Shown here piece by piece: positions 18,246-26,758 of a stretch of DNA of 64,000 bases. How positions within the stretch are numbered: position 1 is the first letter of the stretch; each line of letters opens with the position of its first letter. Both the position numbers and the translations under genes were made by a program. Under the pieces are notes generated by a model. The model worked only from the letters and a program-made list of their open reading frames with translations. It was not told where the DNA came from and did not search any database. Source of the stretch: Stutzerimonas xanthomarina (lineage in GTDB: Bacteria > Pseudomonadota > Gammaproteobacteria > Pseudomonadales > Pseudomonadaceae); contig NZ_RHQM01000004.1 in NCBI RefSeq assembly GCF_003935375.1, positions 62,001 through 126,000 on the forward strand, read 5' to 3'.

Positions 18246-19115
18246 TCAGGCCGTCAGACGGGTCAGCGCCTCGCGGTACTTGTCGGCAGTTCGCTGCGCA
18301 ACGTCTGCCGGAACAGCTGGAGCCGGCGGCTGCTTGTTCCAGCCGGTGGATTCGAGCCAGTCACGGACGAACTGCTTGTCGAAGCTCGGCGGGTTCTTGC
18401 CTTCCTCGTAGCTATCGGCTGGCCAGAAGCGGCTCGAGTCGGGTGTGAGCACTTCGTCCATCAGGGTCAGCGTGCCGTCTTCGTCGAGCCCGAACTCGAA
18501 TTTGGTGTCGGCGATGATGATGCCGCGCGTGGCTGCGTACTCGACTGCCGCGCTATAGAGCGCGATGGACACGTCACGCACCTGGGCAGCAAGCTCCTTG
18601 CCGATGATAGCCTCGCACTGCTCGAACGAAATGTTCTCGTCGTGATCGCCCACTGCCGCCTTGGTCGAAGGTGTGAAGATCGGCTGCGGCAGCTTGGCAG
18701 CTTCTTTCAAACCAACCGGGAGCTGGATGCCGCAAACCGTGCCGCTTTTTTGGTATTCCTTCCAGCCGGAGCCGACGATATAGCCACGCACAATCGCCTC
18801 CACTGCTACCGGCTTTAGACGCTTGGCGACCACGGCACGGCCTTCTACCAGCGGCAACTCGGCTGCCGGCACAACGTCTTCGACCTTGTCACCGGTGAAG
18901 TGGTTGGGGATCAGGCCGTTGAGCTTGTCGAACCAGAAGTTGGAGATCGCGGTGAGTATCTTGCCTTTCTCCGGAATCGGTTCGGCGAGAATCACGTCGA
19001 ACGCCGATAGACGATCGGTGGCGACCATGAGCATGCGTTTGTCGTCGATCTCGTAGAGATCACGAACCTTGCCCGAATAGATCTTCTTCAGGCTGAGGGC
19101 GGTGGGAGTGGTCAT
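18246..19115 (-). CDS. purC: Phosphoribosylaminoimidazole-succinocarboxamide synthase (SAICAR synthase), long ADE1-like type
   Basis: 289 residues. The ATP loop [11 protein letters not shown], the signature [10 protein letters not shown] and the C-terminal [14 protein letters not shown] identify SAICAR synthase, which joins aspartate to CAIR in purine synthesis. This is the longer form seen in yeast Ade1 and some bacteria; P. aeruginosa PurC is of the short type of roughly 236 residues. It lies 93 bases downstream of bamC, where purC is also expected in Pseudomonas, though with one intervening gene in P. aeruginosa. A perfect hairpin separates the two. Confidence 0.93.
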   Translation of the reverse strand: MTTPTALSLKKIYSGKVRDLYEIDDKRMLMVATDRLSAFDVILAEPIPEKGKILTAISNFWFDKLNGLIPNHFTGDKVEDVVPAAELPLVEGRAVVAKRLKPVAVEAIVRGYIVGSGWKEYQKSGTVCGIQLPVGLKEAAKLPQPIFTPSTKAAVGDHDENISFEQCEAIIGKELAAQVRDVSIALYSAAVEYAATRGIIIADTKFEFGLDEDGTLTLMDEVLTPDSSRFWPADSYEEGKNPPSFDKQFVRDWLESTGWNKQPPAPAVPADVAQRTADKYREALTRLTA

Positions 19116-19154
19116 ACGAAACTTCCGCGGTTGGCAGATCGGCAGAAACGAAAC

Positions 19155-19177
19155 AGGCGAAACCGAGGGTTTCGCCT
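19155..19177 (-). terminator. Perfect hairpin between bamC and purC
   Basis: A 10-base perfect stem (AGGCGAAACC / GGTTTCGCCT) with a three-base loop. Read on the minus strand it is followed by GTTTCGTTTCTG, a poor U tract. It may be a partial terminator or attenuator that lowers purC expression from the dapA-bamC transcript, or an mRNA-stability element. Confidence 0.55.
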
Positions 19178-19208
19178 ATCCGTGTCGTGTTGCAAGGGCA
19201 GCTCTCGC

Positions 19209-20312
19209 TTAGCCCAGGTTGTCCTTGAGCAGACTGAGCACCCGGCGTGCGACATCGGCCGGTGCGACGGTGTCGACGCTCTTGTCGAGCGAGACCTGAA
19301 CGCCATTGCCGACACGAGTCAGACGTACCTGATAACGCTCAGCCCGCGCCTCGATCTCGTCCTTGTCCGGTGCACCACCGAACAGACGGCTGAAGAAGCC
19401 GGGCTTGTCATCCGGATCGTCGGCACGCTCGCTCAGATTCACGTAATACACGCCAAGGCTGCGGTCCAGATCGTCAACGCGTACGTCCGCCGCCTGAAGG
19501 GCTCGACCGATACTGGACCAGGCGCGATCGAAATCGCTATCCAGCTGCAACAGAGGATTGCCGCTACCGTCCTCGGTCAGATTCACCCGACTCGGCGCAT
19601 CGAAATCACGCTCTGCCAGCAACGATACCGAGCCGCCTTGCTTGGCGCTCTGGGTAAGGCTGGCTTGCAACTCGTCGAGCAGTACCCGATCGAGTTCCTT
19701 GTTGCTGGAAATCTCCGGCCAGGCCACGTCGGCGGTGCTGCCGGCTGGACGCTTGACGCTGACCACGAAGATCTCGCTGGTATTGCGCTGTACACCCGGC
19801 TCGACGCGAACACGTACCCGCGTTTCGCCATCCTGAATGCCCAGATTGCGTACCAACGCTTCGTTCAGCCCCGCGGCGCCTTGCCAGGCCGTGGTGAACT
19901 CGCCGGTCTGGCGGCGCTCTTCAGCAATGCTGAAGCCGTTGTCGGTGAAGAACTGCCGCGCGGCGGTCCAGACCTGTGACGGTGTGTACTGTGCCACCAG
20001 CCAGCGAGACTCCTCGGACGACTGCACACTGAAATCACTGAGCTCTGCCGCCACTTGCAAACGCTGGGGGCGCGGCACTTCGTACTTGCCAGGAACGCCA
20101 GTGCTGTCAGCAACCTGCTGCGGAATCGGCAGCAGCGGGTCGAGCGGGCGGGTCTCGCCATCGACTGCAACCTGCATCGGTGCGGTCTGACGCGCCGAGA
20201 GGTAGTCACTACCGCGGTCACGGAAATATCCATCATCGCCCCACAGCCAGCCGCAGCCACTGGTTGCAGAGATAATCAGGGCAAGGGTCGAAAGTCCGGC
20301 CAGTCGCTTCAT
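19209..20312 (-). CDS. bamC: Outer membrane assembly lipoprotein BamC
   Basis: 367-residue lipoprotein with lipobox ATSGC (Cys20). The unstructured N-terminal part (about 21-95) and two helix-grip domains match BamC (formerly NlpB), an accessory lipoprotein of the BAM complex that inserts beta-barrel proteins. The C-terminal VRLTRVGNGVQVSL is part of the second domain. The gene follows dapA by 16 bases on the same strand, the classic dapA-bamC pair. Confidence 0.93.
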   Translation of the reverse strand: MKRLAGLSTLALIISATSGCGWLWGDDGYFRDRGSDYLSARQTAPMQVAVDGETRPLDPLLPIPQQVADSTGVPGKYEVPRPQRLQVAAELSDFSVQSSEESRWLVAQYTPSQVWTAARQFFTDNGFSIAEERRQTGEFTTAWQGAAGLNEALVRNLGIQDGETRVRVRVEPGVQRNTSEIFVVSVKRPAGSTADVAWPEISSNKELDRVLLDELQASLTQSAKQGGSVSLLAERDFDAPSRVNLTEDGSGNPLLQLDSDFDRAWSSIGRALQAADVRVDDLDRSLGVYYVNLSERADDPDDKPGFFSRLFGGAPDKDEIEARAERYQVRLTRVGNGVQVSLDKSVDTVAPADVARRVLSLLKDNLG

Positions 20313-20328
20313 GCGTATTCCTTTGTTA

Positions 20329-21207
20329 TTAAGCCAGTACGCCGGTTTGGCGCAGTGCCTGGCGTAGCGGTTCCTGGAAGCTCTGACTCAGCCAGGTCAG
20401 CGGCAGACGGATGCCATTACCCATCAGGCCCATCTCGTGCAGTGCCCACTTGACTGGGATCGGGTTGGCTTCCAGAAACAGAGCGCGATGCAGCGGCATC
20501 AAACGCTCGTTTATTGCCCGAGCAGTGGTGGCATTACCGGCCATCGCAGCGGCGCAGAGATCACTCATGGCGCGTGGCGCCACGTTTGCGGTCACGGAGA
20601 TATTGCCCTTGCCGCCCATCAGCATCAGCTCGACGGCAGTGGGGTCATCACCGGAGTACACGAGGAAATCCTTGCTGACGCGATCCAGCACTTCCTGGCC
20701 GCGCTTGAGGTCGCCCGTGGCCTCCTTGATTCCGATGATGTTGGATATCTTGGACAACCGCTCGACGGTATCTGGCAGCATGTCGCAAACGGTACGACCG
20801 GGCACGTTGTAGAGAATCTGCGGAATCGCCACGGCCTCGGCGATGTGTTTGAAGTGTAGGTAGAGGCCTTCCTGGGTCGGCTTGTTGTAGTACGGGGTCA
20901 CCAGCAGGCAGGCATCGGCGCCTGCGGACTTGGCGTTCTCGGTCAGCTCGACGGCTTCGCTGGTGGAGTTGGCGCCCGTACCGGCGATGACCGGAATCCG
21001 GCCATTGACCTGGTCGACGACGCGCCGGATCACTTCGATGTGCTCGGCGACGCTAAGCGTGGCCGACTCACCGGTAGTCCCGACAGCAACGATTGCATTG
21101 GTGCCTTCCTGCAAGTGGAAGTCCACCAGTTTGCTCAGGCTGTCCCAGTCCAGACCGCCCTGCGCATCCATGGGCGTGACCAGCGCCACCATACTGCCCG
21201 CAATCAT
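20329..21207 (-). CDS. dapA: 4-hydroxy-tetrahydrodipicolinate synthase
   Basis: 292 residues. The Schiff-base lysine (Lys161 in IGIKEATGD), Tyr133 (LYNVPGR), Tyr107 and Thr44-Thr45 fall at the same numbers as in E. coli DapA. It condenses pyruvate and aspartate semialdehyde, the first step committed to lysine and diaminopimelate. The ATG at 21207 has AGGAG at good distance; 15 extra in-frame codons upstream have no support. It is first of dapA-bamC(-purC) and is divergent from gcvR. Confidence 0.97.
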   Translation of the reverse strand: MIAGSMVALVTPMDAQGGLDWDSLSKLVDFHLQEGTNAIVAVGTTGESATLSVAEHIEVIRRVVDQVNGRIPVIAGTGANSTSEAVELTENAKSAGADACLLVTPYYNKPTQEGLYLHFKHIAEAVAIPQILYNVPGRTVCDMLPDTVERLSKISNIIGIKEATGDLKRGQEVLDRVSKDFLVYSGDDPTAVELMLMGGKGNISVTANVAPRAMSDLCAAAMAGNATTARAINERLMPLHRALFLEANPIPVKWALHEMGLMGNGIRLPLTWLSQSFQEPLRQALRQTGVLA

Positions 21208-21433
21208 GCAACCACTCCTGCCGGAATAATAAAAAGAGGCGTAATGGTACAAGGCTCCCCAGCGCTTTGCGAGTGGCCTGAAGCACGCTGCACAAAGCCG
21301 ATGGGGACCAGGCGCCGAGCCCTCGACACGGGGGCCATTTGGCAGTGCGCATTCCCTCTGCCCTCGGTTTTCGCTACCCTTAGCCGTTTTCGGCTTGGCT
21401 GGCCGCCCGATTCACCACCGCCAGGAATGCTGC

Positions 21434-21994
21434 ATGTCCACCCCCCCTCTACCCCGCGAACAATTTCTCGTCATCAGCGCGCTCGGCGCCAACCCGATGG
21501 AGTTGACCAACGTGCTCTGCCGGGCCGCCAACGAGAATCGCTGCGCGGTTGTCAGCACGCGGCTGACCCGCCACGGCGAATGCAGTGCACTGGTTCTGGA
21601 AGTCACTGGCAGCTGGGACGCATTGGCCCGGATGGAAACGACCCTGCCGGGGCTTGCGAAGAAGCACGCCTTCACCGCCAACGTGGTGCGCAGCGAGGCG
21701 CTGGAAAACCGCCCGCAGGCACTGCCCTACGTCGCTTATGTGAGCGCCGCCTTTCGTCCCGACATCCTCAATGAGCTGTGCCAGTTCTTCATCGACCATC
21801 GCGTCGAACTGGAAAGCCTGACCTGCGACACCTACCAGGCCCCACAGACCGGCGGAACCATGCTCAACGCCACACTGACCGTCACGCTCCCGGCGGGTAC
21901 GCAGATCAGCTGGCTGCGCGACCAGTTCCTCGATTTCGCCGACGCACTGAACCTCGACGCACTGATCGAGCCCTGGCGTCCGCAAAACCCTTGA
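21434..21994 (+). CDS. gcvR: Glycine cleavage system transcriptional repressor GcvR (ACT domain protein)
   Basis: 186 residues with two ACT domains (about 10-85 and 95-175): FLVISALGANPMELTNVLC opens the first and YVAYVSAAFRPDILNELCQF the second. GcvR-type proteins bind glycine and modulate GcvA control of the glycine cleavage genes. No DNA-binding domain is visible, as expected. The start at 21434 gives the family N-terminus. Bcp follows 22 bases later on the same strand. Confidence 0.88.
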   Translation: MSTPPLPREQFLVISALGANPMELTNVLCRAANENRCAVVSTRLTRHGECSALVLEVTGSWDALARMETTLPGLAKKHAFTANVVRSEALENRPQALPYVAYVSAAFRPDILNELCQFFIDHRVELESLTCDTYQAPQTGGTMLNATLTVTLPAGTQISWLRDQFLDFADALNLDALIEPWRPQNP

Positions 21995-22016
21995 GATCAG
22001 TAACCAGGAGCCCACA

Positions 22017-22490
22017 ATGGCCGTTGAAATCGACCGCCCCGTCCCGCCCTTTCAGGCTCAGGCCACCAGTGGTCAGCTGATCGAACTCGAGTCGCTGGCA
22101 GGCAAGCAGGTCGTGTTGTACTTCTACCCGAAGGACAACACACCCGGCTGTACAACCGAAGGCCAGGGCTTTCGCGATCACCACCAGGCTTTTATGGCGG
22201 CGAACACCCTGGTATTCGGCGTTTCCCGTGACAGCCTGAAGACCCATGAGAACTTTCGCGCCAAGCAGGGCTTCCCGTTCGAGCTGATCAGTGACAAAGA
22301 AGAGCAGCTCTGCCAGCTGTTCGACGTGATCAAACTGAAAAAGCTCTACGGCAAGGAATACCTCGGCGTGGATCGCAGCACCTTTCTCATCGACCGCAAC
22401 GGCGTGTTGCGGCAGGAGTGGCGTACGGTCAAGGTGCCGGGCCACGTAGAGGCGGTCCTTCAAGCCGCGCAAGCACTGAACGCCGAATGA
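22017..22490 (+). CDS. bcp: Thioredoxin-dependent peroxiredoxin, Bcp/PrxQ type
   Basis: 157 residues with the thioredoxin fold and peroxidatic Cys45 in DNTPGCTTEG. It reduces hydrogen peroxide and organic hydroperoxides using thioredoxin. The resolving cysteine found five residues later in E. coli Bcp is Gln here, so it must use another thiol (Cys99 is the only other cysteine) or act as a 1-Cys enzyme. It is coupled in position to gcvR and ends in a hairpin shared with the convergent PerM gene. Confidence 0.94.
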   Translation: MAVEIDRPVPPFQAQATSGQLIELESLAGKQVVLYFYPKDNTPGCTTEGQGFRDHHQAFMAANTLVFGVSRDSLKTHENFRAKQGFPFELISDKEEQLCQLFDVIKLKKLYGKEYLGVDRSTFLIDRNGVLRQEWRTVKVPGHVEAVLQAAQALNAE

Positions 22491-22494
22491 AAAA

Positions 22495-22514
22495 GGCTGG
22501 CCACAGCGCCAGCC
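22495..22514. terminator. Bidirectional terminator between bcp and PerM gene
   Basis: Stem GGCTGGC / GCCAGCC with a six-base loop, preceded by AAAAA and followed by CTTCCC. On the minus strand the A run becomes a T tract, so it fits best as terminator of the PerM gene, with some use by bcp. Confidence 0.65.
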
Positions 22515-22523
22515 CTTCCCGCG

Positions 22524-23600
22524 TCATTCAGCCACTTCTACCAAACCCGCCTTAGGCTCGCCTGGCCACGCATTGAGAACGGCCTTGAACAAGGTCGCCA
22601 ACGGAATGGCAAAGAACACGCCCCAGAAGCCCCACAACCCTCCAAACAGCAGTACCGCGCAGATGATCGCCACCGGGTGCAGATTCACCGCCTCGGAGAA
22701 CAGCAGGGGTACCAGCACGTTGCCATCCAGCGTCTGGATGATCGCGTAAGCCACCATCAGGTAGAAGAACTGGTCGCCCAGCCCCCACTGGAATATTCCG
22801 ATCAGCGCGATCGGAATGGTCACGACCGTCGCGCCGATATAGGGCACCACGACCGAGACGCCGACCAGCATCGCCATCAGCGCGGCATAGTTAAGCCCCA
22901 GCGCGGCGAAGACTGCATACGACACCACGGCACAGATCAGGATCTCGATCGCCTTGCCACGGATGTAGTTGGCGATCTGCAGATTCATTTCCTGCGAGAC
23001 CTGAGTGATCAGCCCGCGCTCGCGCGGCAGATAGCTCTTGATCCAGTCGCTGATCTGCTGCCGGTCCTTGAGGAAAAAGAACACCAGGATCGGCACCAGG
23101 ACCAGATAAATCATTAGTCCGATCAGCAGCGGCAGGCTGGACAGCGACGATGTCAGCACCAATTGGCCATAACGGCCGATCTCGCTTCGAATAAAGTCGA
23201 TGCCGCGCAGCACCTGCTCCTCGGTCACCAGCTGCGGGTAGCGCTCCGGCAGCAATAGCAGCAACGACTGCCACTCGACCAGCATGCGCGGCAGCTCGTT
23301 GAACAGGGTCAGAACCTGCTGCCAGAGCAAGGGCACAATGAACAGCGTGCAAACCACCATCACACCGATGAACATCAAAAATACCAGCCACACCGCGAGC
23401 AGATGCGGCACTCGCAGCCGTTCCAGCGCGCCCACCAACCCCTGCATCAGGAACGCCAGCACCAATCCCGCCAGTACCGGCGCCAGCATCCGACCAAAAA
23501 TCAGGACGGCGGCGAAAGCCAGAAACAATAAGACTGCAAGAACCACTGCCTCCTCATGGGAGAAGTAACGCTGCATCCAGCCGCGTAGTACCTTGAGCAT
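22524..23600 (-). CDS. AI-2E family transporter (PerM family)
   Basis: 358-residue inner-membrane protein with about eight membrane segments in the AI-2E/PerM order: four N-terminal helices, a soluble part near 95-150, then FFFLKDRQQI and the conserved VVPYIGATVVTIP and DGNVLVPLLFSEAVNLHP segments. Members export autoinducer-2 or act in ion/peptide transport; the substrate is unknown. A second member of the family is encoded at 53128-54225. It follows the TusA gene by 21 bases on the same strand. Confidence 0.88.
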   Translation of the reverse strand: MLKVLRGWMQRYFSHEEAVVLAVLLFLAFAAVLIFGRMLAPVLAGLVLAFLMQGLVGALERLRVPHLLAVWLVFLMFIGVMVVCTLFIVPLLWQQVLTLFNELPRMLVEWQSLLLLLPERYPQLVTEEQVLRGIDFIRSEIGRYGQLVLTSSLSSLPLLIGLMIYLVLVPILVFFFLKDRQQISDWIKSYLPRERGLITQVSQEMNLQIANYIRGKAIEILICAVVSYAVFAALGLNYAALMAMLVGVSVVVPYIGATVVTIPIALIGIFQWGLGDQFFYLMVAYAIIQTLDGNVLVPLLFSEAVNLHPVAIICAVLLFGGLWGFWGVFFAIPLATLFKAVLNAWPGEPKAGLVEVAE

Positions 23601-23621
23601 TTCATTCCTCGAAGCGAATCG

Positions 23622-23873
23622 TCAGGCCTTGCGCAGCCAGTAGCGATAAAGACCACCTTCGACCTCTTCATGCAGCAATGCATGACCGGCCAGTTTGGCG
23701 AAGCTGCGGAAGTCCCTTTGCGAACCCGGATCGCTGGCAATGACCTTGAGCACTGCACCGCTGGACATTCGGTTCAGCTCCAGCTTGGCCTTGAGCAGAG
23801 GCATCGGACAGTCGAGCCCAACAGCATCCAGTTCGGCATCGCATTCAAGCGATTGCGGTCGCGCTTCGGTCAT
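23622..23873 (-). CDS. TusA-family sulfur carrier protein
   Basis: 83 residues with the TusA/SirA signature: Cys22 in GLDCPMPLLKAK, then a glycine-acid segment VIASDPGSQRDF and a C-terminal strand. TusA proteins carry sulfur as a cysteine persulfide. At this locus in P. aeruginosa the orthologue PA1006 has been tied to molybdenum cofactor and nitrate respiration rather than tRNA thiolation. It precedes a PerM gene and is divergent from bepA. Confidence 0.9.
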   Translation of the reverse strand: MTEARPQSLECDAELDAVGLDCPMPLLKAKLELNRMSSGAVLKVIASDPGSQRDFRSFAKLAGHALLHEEVEGGLYRYWLRKA

Positions 23874-23983
23874 GGTTCGCCTCCACAGAAAAGCCTCGCA
23901 GCATACCTAGCACAGCGGGCCTCTGGCCAGCCGGCCAAGGTCAAGGCTACAGTAGTCGCTCTCAACTCAACGAGCCTGTCTGG

Positions 23984-25414
23984 ATGAAATTGCTGCGCCC
24001 CGCCCTGCTCACGCTCGCCTGCCTGACTGCACTGCCAGCATTGGCCAACGACCTGCCTTCGCTCGGCGATGCCAGCTCCTCCATCGTTTCACCTGAACAG
24101 GAGCACCAGCTCGGCCGGGCATGGCTCAGCCTGCTGCGCGGGCAGGTAAGCCAGCTCTCGGACCCACAGCTCAAGGACTATGTAGAAAGCAGTGTCTATC
24201 GCCTGGCAGAAACCAGTCAGCTGCAGGATCGTCGCCTTGAATTCGTCTTGCTGGACAGCCCGCAGCTGAATGCCTTCGCCGCTCCAGGCGGGATCATTGG
24301 TGTCAACGGGGGCCTGTTCATTTATGCCCAGACCGAAGCCGAATATGCCTCGGTGATGGCTCACGAACTGGCGCACCTTTCCCAGCGCCATTTCGCCCGC
24401 GGACTGGAAGCGCAACAGCGCATGCAACTGCCTCTGATGGCCGCCATGCTGGCCGGCGTCGTCGCAGCCGCAGCCGGCGCAGGTGATGCCGGCATCGCCG
24501 CCATCGTGTCTACCCAGGCCGCTGCCATCCAGGCCCAGCGCCGCTTTTCCCGGCAGAACGAACAGGAGGCCGACCGCATCGGCATCGTCAACCTCGAGCG
24601 GGCCGGTTACGACCCGCGTGCGATGCCCTCAATGTTCGGTCGCCTCATGCGCCAGTATCGCTATGACCAGAAGCCACCGGAATTCCTGCTGACGCACCCG
24701 GTCAGCGAATCACGCATCGCCGATACCACAAACCGAGCGGAACAGTATCCACAGGGTGGAGCACAGGACAGCCTGCGTTACCAGCTGATGCGCGCTCGAA
24801 CGCAATTGAAGTTCGAAAGAACACCGGGCGTCGAGGCCAAGCGATTCCGCGCGATGATCAGCGAAAATCCAGAGATGGATGCCGCACGCTATGGCCTTGC
24901 GCTCGCGCAAGTCAAAGCTGGGCAACTCGACGAAGCGAACAGCAGCCTTGCTCCGCTGCTAACCAAGGCACCAGACGACATCACCTACAACCTCGCGCAG
25001 ATCGAACTCGACATCACCGCCAACCGCCTGCAACAGGCGCAGACCCGTTTACAGCGGTTGCTGCAGCTATATCCGGGCAACTACCCGGTGCGCCAGATGC
25101 ACATTGACCTTCTGATGGAGAAGGGCGAGATACAGCAAGCCGAGCGCGAACTGGACAAGCTGGTGGAGCAGCGCCGCCAGGATCCCGATATCTGGTATCA
25201 GGTCGCCGAAGTGCGCGGGCTCAGCGGCAACATCGTTGGCCTGCATCAAGCACGCGCGGAGTACTTCGCCCTGGTAGGCGACTATGACCAGGGCATCGAG
25301 CAGCTCGACCTCGCCAAGCGTCGTGCCAGCAACTTCCAGATCGCATCACGGATCGACGCGCGCCAGAAACAGCTGATCGAAGAAAAGCGAATGGTCGAGG
25401 AAATGCTGCGCTGA
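23984..25414 (+). CDS. bepA: Periplasmic M48 metalloprotease/chaperone BepA
   Basis: 476 residues: signal peptide ending near ALA (residue 20), an M48 peptidase domain with zinc site HELAH (His127, Glu128, His131) and the NEQEAD segment (about 192-197) that supplies the third ligand, then a TPR region from about 290 to the end. BepA assists LptD assembly and degrades misassembled outer-membrane proteins. Length and domain order match. It is convergent with nadA, sharing a perfect palindrome in the gap. Confidence 0.93.
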   Translation: MKLLRPALLTLACLTALPALANDLPSLGDASSSIVSPEQEHQLGRAWLSLLRGQVSQLSDPQLKDYVESSVYRLAETSQLQDRRLEFVLLDSPQLNAFAAPGGIIGVNGGLFIYAQTEAEYASVMAHELAHLSQRHFARGLEAQQRMQLPLMAAMLAGVVAAAAGAGDAGIAAIVSTQAAAIQAQRRFSRQNEQEADRIGIVNLERAGYDPRAMPSMFGRLMRQYRYDQKPPEFLLTHPVSESRIADTTNRAEQYPQGGAQDSLRYQLMRARTQLKFERTPGVEAKRFRAMISENPEMDAARYGLALAQVKAGQLDEANSSLAPLLTKAPDDITYNLAQIELDITANRLQQAQTRLQRLLQLYPGNYPVRQMHIDLLMEKGEIQQAERELDKLVEQRRQDPDIWYQVAEVRGLSGNIVGLHQARAEYFALVGDYDQGIEQLDLAKRRASNFQIASRIDARQKQLIEEKRMVEEMLR

Positions 25415-25423
25415 GTTGAAAAC

Positions 25424-25443
25424 GGCGCTGAACGTTCAGCGCC
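25424..25443. terminator. Perfect palindrome between convergent bepA and nadA
   Basis: GGCGCTGAACGTTCAGCGCC is a perfect 20-base palindrome in the 40-base gap between converging genes. It lacks a run of T on either side, so its terminator role is likely but not proved. Confidence 0.5.
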
Positions 25444-25454
25444 GATGCAAAGGC

Positions 25455-26513
25455 TCAGGCGTTGCCGGCCTGTTTCAGCCGCGCGGCCTGGGTGAAATCG
25501 AGCATCCGCTTGAGGGGCTTGACCGCACGCGGAATGATCGCAGGATCGACGAAGATTTCATTGCTGCCAGCGCGCAGGCATTCCAGAGTCCGCTCCAGCG
25601 TGTTCATCGCCATCCAGGGGCAATGCGCACAGCTTCGGCAGGCTGCACCCTGGCCGGCGGTCGGCGCTTCGATGAACGTTTTTTCAGGGCACAACTGCTG
25701 CATCTTGTAAAAGATGCCCCGATCCGTCGCAACGATCAGCGTCTGCTGCGGCAAGGTCTGCGCAGCCTTGATCAGCTGACTGGTCGAACCTACAGCATCG
25801 GCGAGTTCGACCACCGCCTGCGGGGACTCCGGATGCACCAGAATCGCGGCATCCGGGTAAAGAGCCTTCATGTCAGCCAATTGCTTGGCCTTGAACTCTT
25901 CGTGGACGATACAGGCGCCATCCCAGAGCAGGATGTCGGCACCGGTCTCGCGCTGTACGTAGTTGCCCAGATGCTTGTCCGGCGCCCAGATGATCTTTTC
26001 GCCGTTATCCATCAGGCTTTCGACGATTTCCAGCGCACAACTGGATGTCACCACCCAGTCAGCCCGTGCCTTTACCGCCGCCGAAGTGTTGGCATAGACG
26101 ACCACGGTGCGCTCCGGATGCTGATCGCAGAAGGCCGAAAACTCTTCGACAGGGCAGCCCAGATCAAGGGAACAGGTCGCCTCGAGCGTGGGCATGAGCA
26201 CGCGCTTCTCAGGATTGAGGATCTTCGCCGTTTCGCCCATGAATTTGACGCCGGCTACCAGCACGGTCTGGGCCGGGTGCTCGTTGCCGAAGCGCGCCAT
26301 TTCCAGGGAGTCCGAGACGCAGCCGCCGGTTTCCTCGGCCAATGCCTGGATCACCGGATCGGTGTAGTAATGCGCCACCAGCACCGCATTCTGGCGCTTC
26401 AACTCGGCGGCTATCTCACTGCGCAGCCGCGCTTCCTGCTCAGGCGTAAGCGGCTTGGGCTGCTTGGCTGCCAGGTGAGCCTGCACGAGAATGCGTTCGG
26501 GTATCTGCGTCAT
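25455..26513 (-). CDS. nadA: Quinolinate synthase A
   Basis: 352 residues. Three cysteines in the NadA contexts ([30 protein letters not shown]) can bind the [4Fe-4S] cluster, and [15 protein letters not shown] near residue 45 is the substrate-site start. The enzyme condenses iminoaspartate with dihydroxyacetone phosphate to quinolinate for NAD synthesis. It is transcribed alone from the 245-base gap upstream. Confidence 0.96.
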   Translation of the reverse strand: MTQIPERILVQAHLAAKQPKPLTPEQEARLRSEIAAELKRQNAVLVAHYYTDPVIQALAEETGGCVSDSLEMARFGNEHPAQTVLVAGVKFMGETAKILNPEKRVLMPTLEATCSLDLGCPVEEFSAFCDQHPERTVVVYANTSAAVKARADWVVTSSCALEIVESLMDNGEKIIWAPDKHLGNYVQRETGADILLWDGACIVHEEFKAKQLADMKALYPDAAILVHPESPQAVVELADAVGSTSQLIKAAQTLPQQTLIVATDRGIFYKMQQLCPEKTFIEAPTAGQGAACRSCAHCPWMAMNTLERTLECLRAGSNEIFVDPAIIPRAVKPLKRMLDFTQAARLKQAGNA

Positions 26514-26593
26514 GGACGGGTCCTGCCAGCACGGGATTGCACGAAGCGCCGAGTATAACGGCCCAGGCCGGGAATTCGGGCTTGTCGGTAGAG

Positions 26594-26624
26594 AGGAGGC
26601 GCGCAGGATTCAGACACGCCTCCT
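26594..26624. other. Stem-loop in the nadA / CoA-transferase gap
   Basis: An 8-base perfect stem (AGGAGGCG / CGCCTCCT) with a 15-base loop lies between divergently placed nadA upstream sequence and the end of the CoA-transferase gene. It could be a terminator remnant or part of a small RNA; nothing else supports either. Confidence 0.3.
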
Positions 26625-26721
26625 GCCTTTCAACGGGGCAGGAATACTAGCCGAAGCCTCTACAAAAGGGAAAGCACGGTAAAACGCGTGAAAAGCCGGG
26701 CATTGCGCCCTGTCAAACGAA

Positions 26722-26745
26722 AACCGCCGGCATCAGCCGGCGGTT
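26722..26745 (-). terminator. Terminator of CoA-transferase gene
   Basis: Perfect 10-base stem AACCGCCGGC / GCCGGCGGTT with loop ATCA, 14 bases past the stop codon at 26759. On the minus strand TTTTCGTTT follows the stem. Confidence 0.85.
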
Positions 26746-26758
26746 CTTTTCTTCTGGA

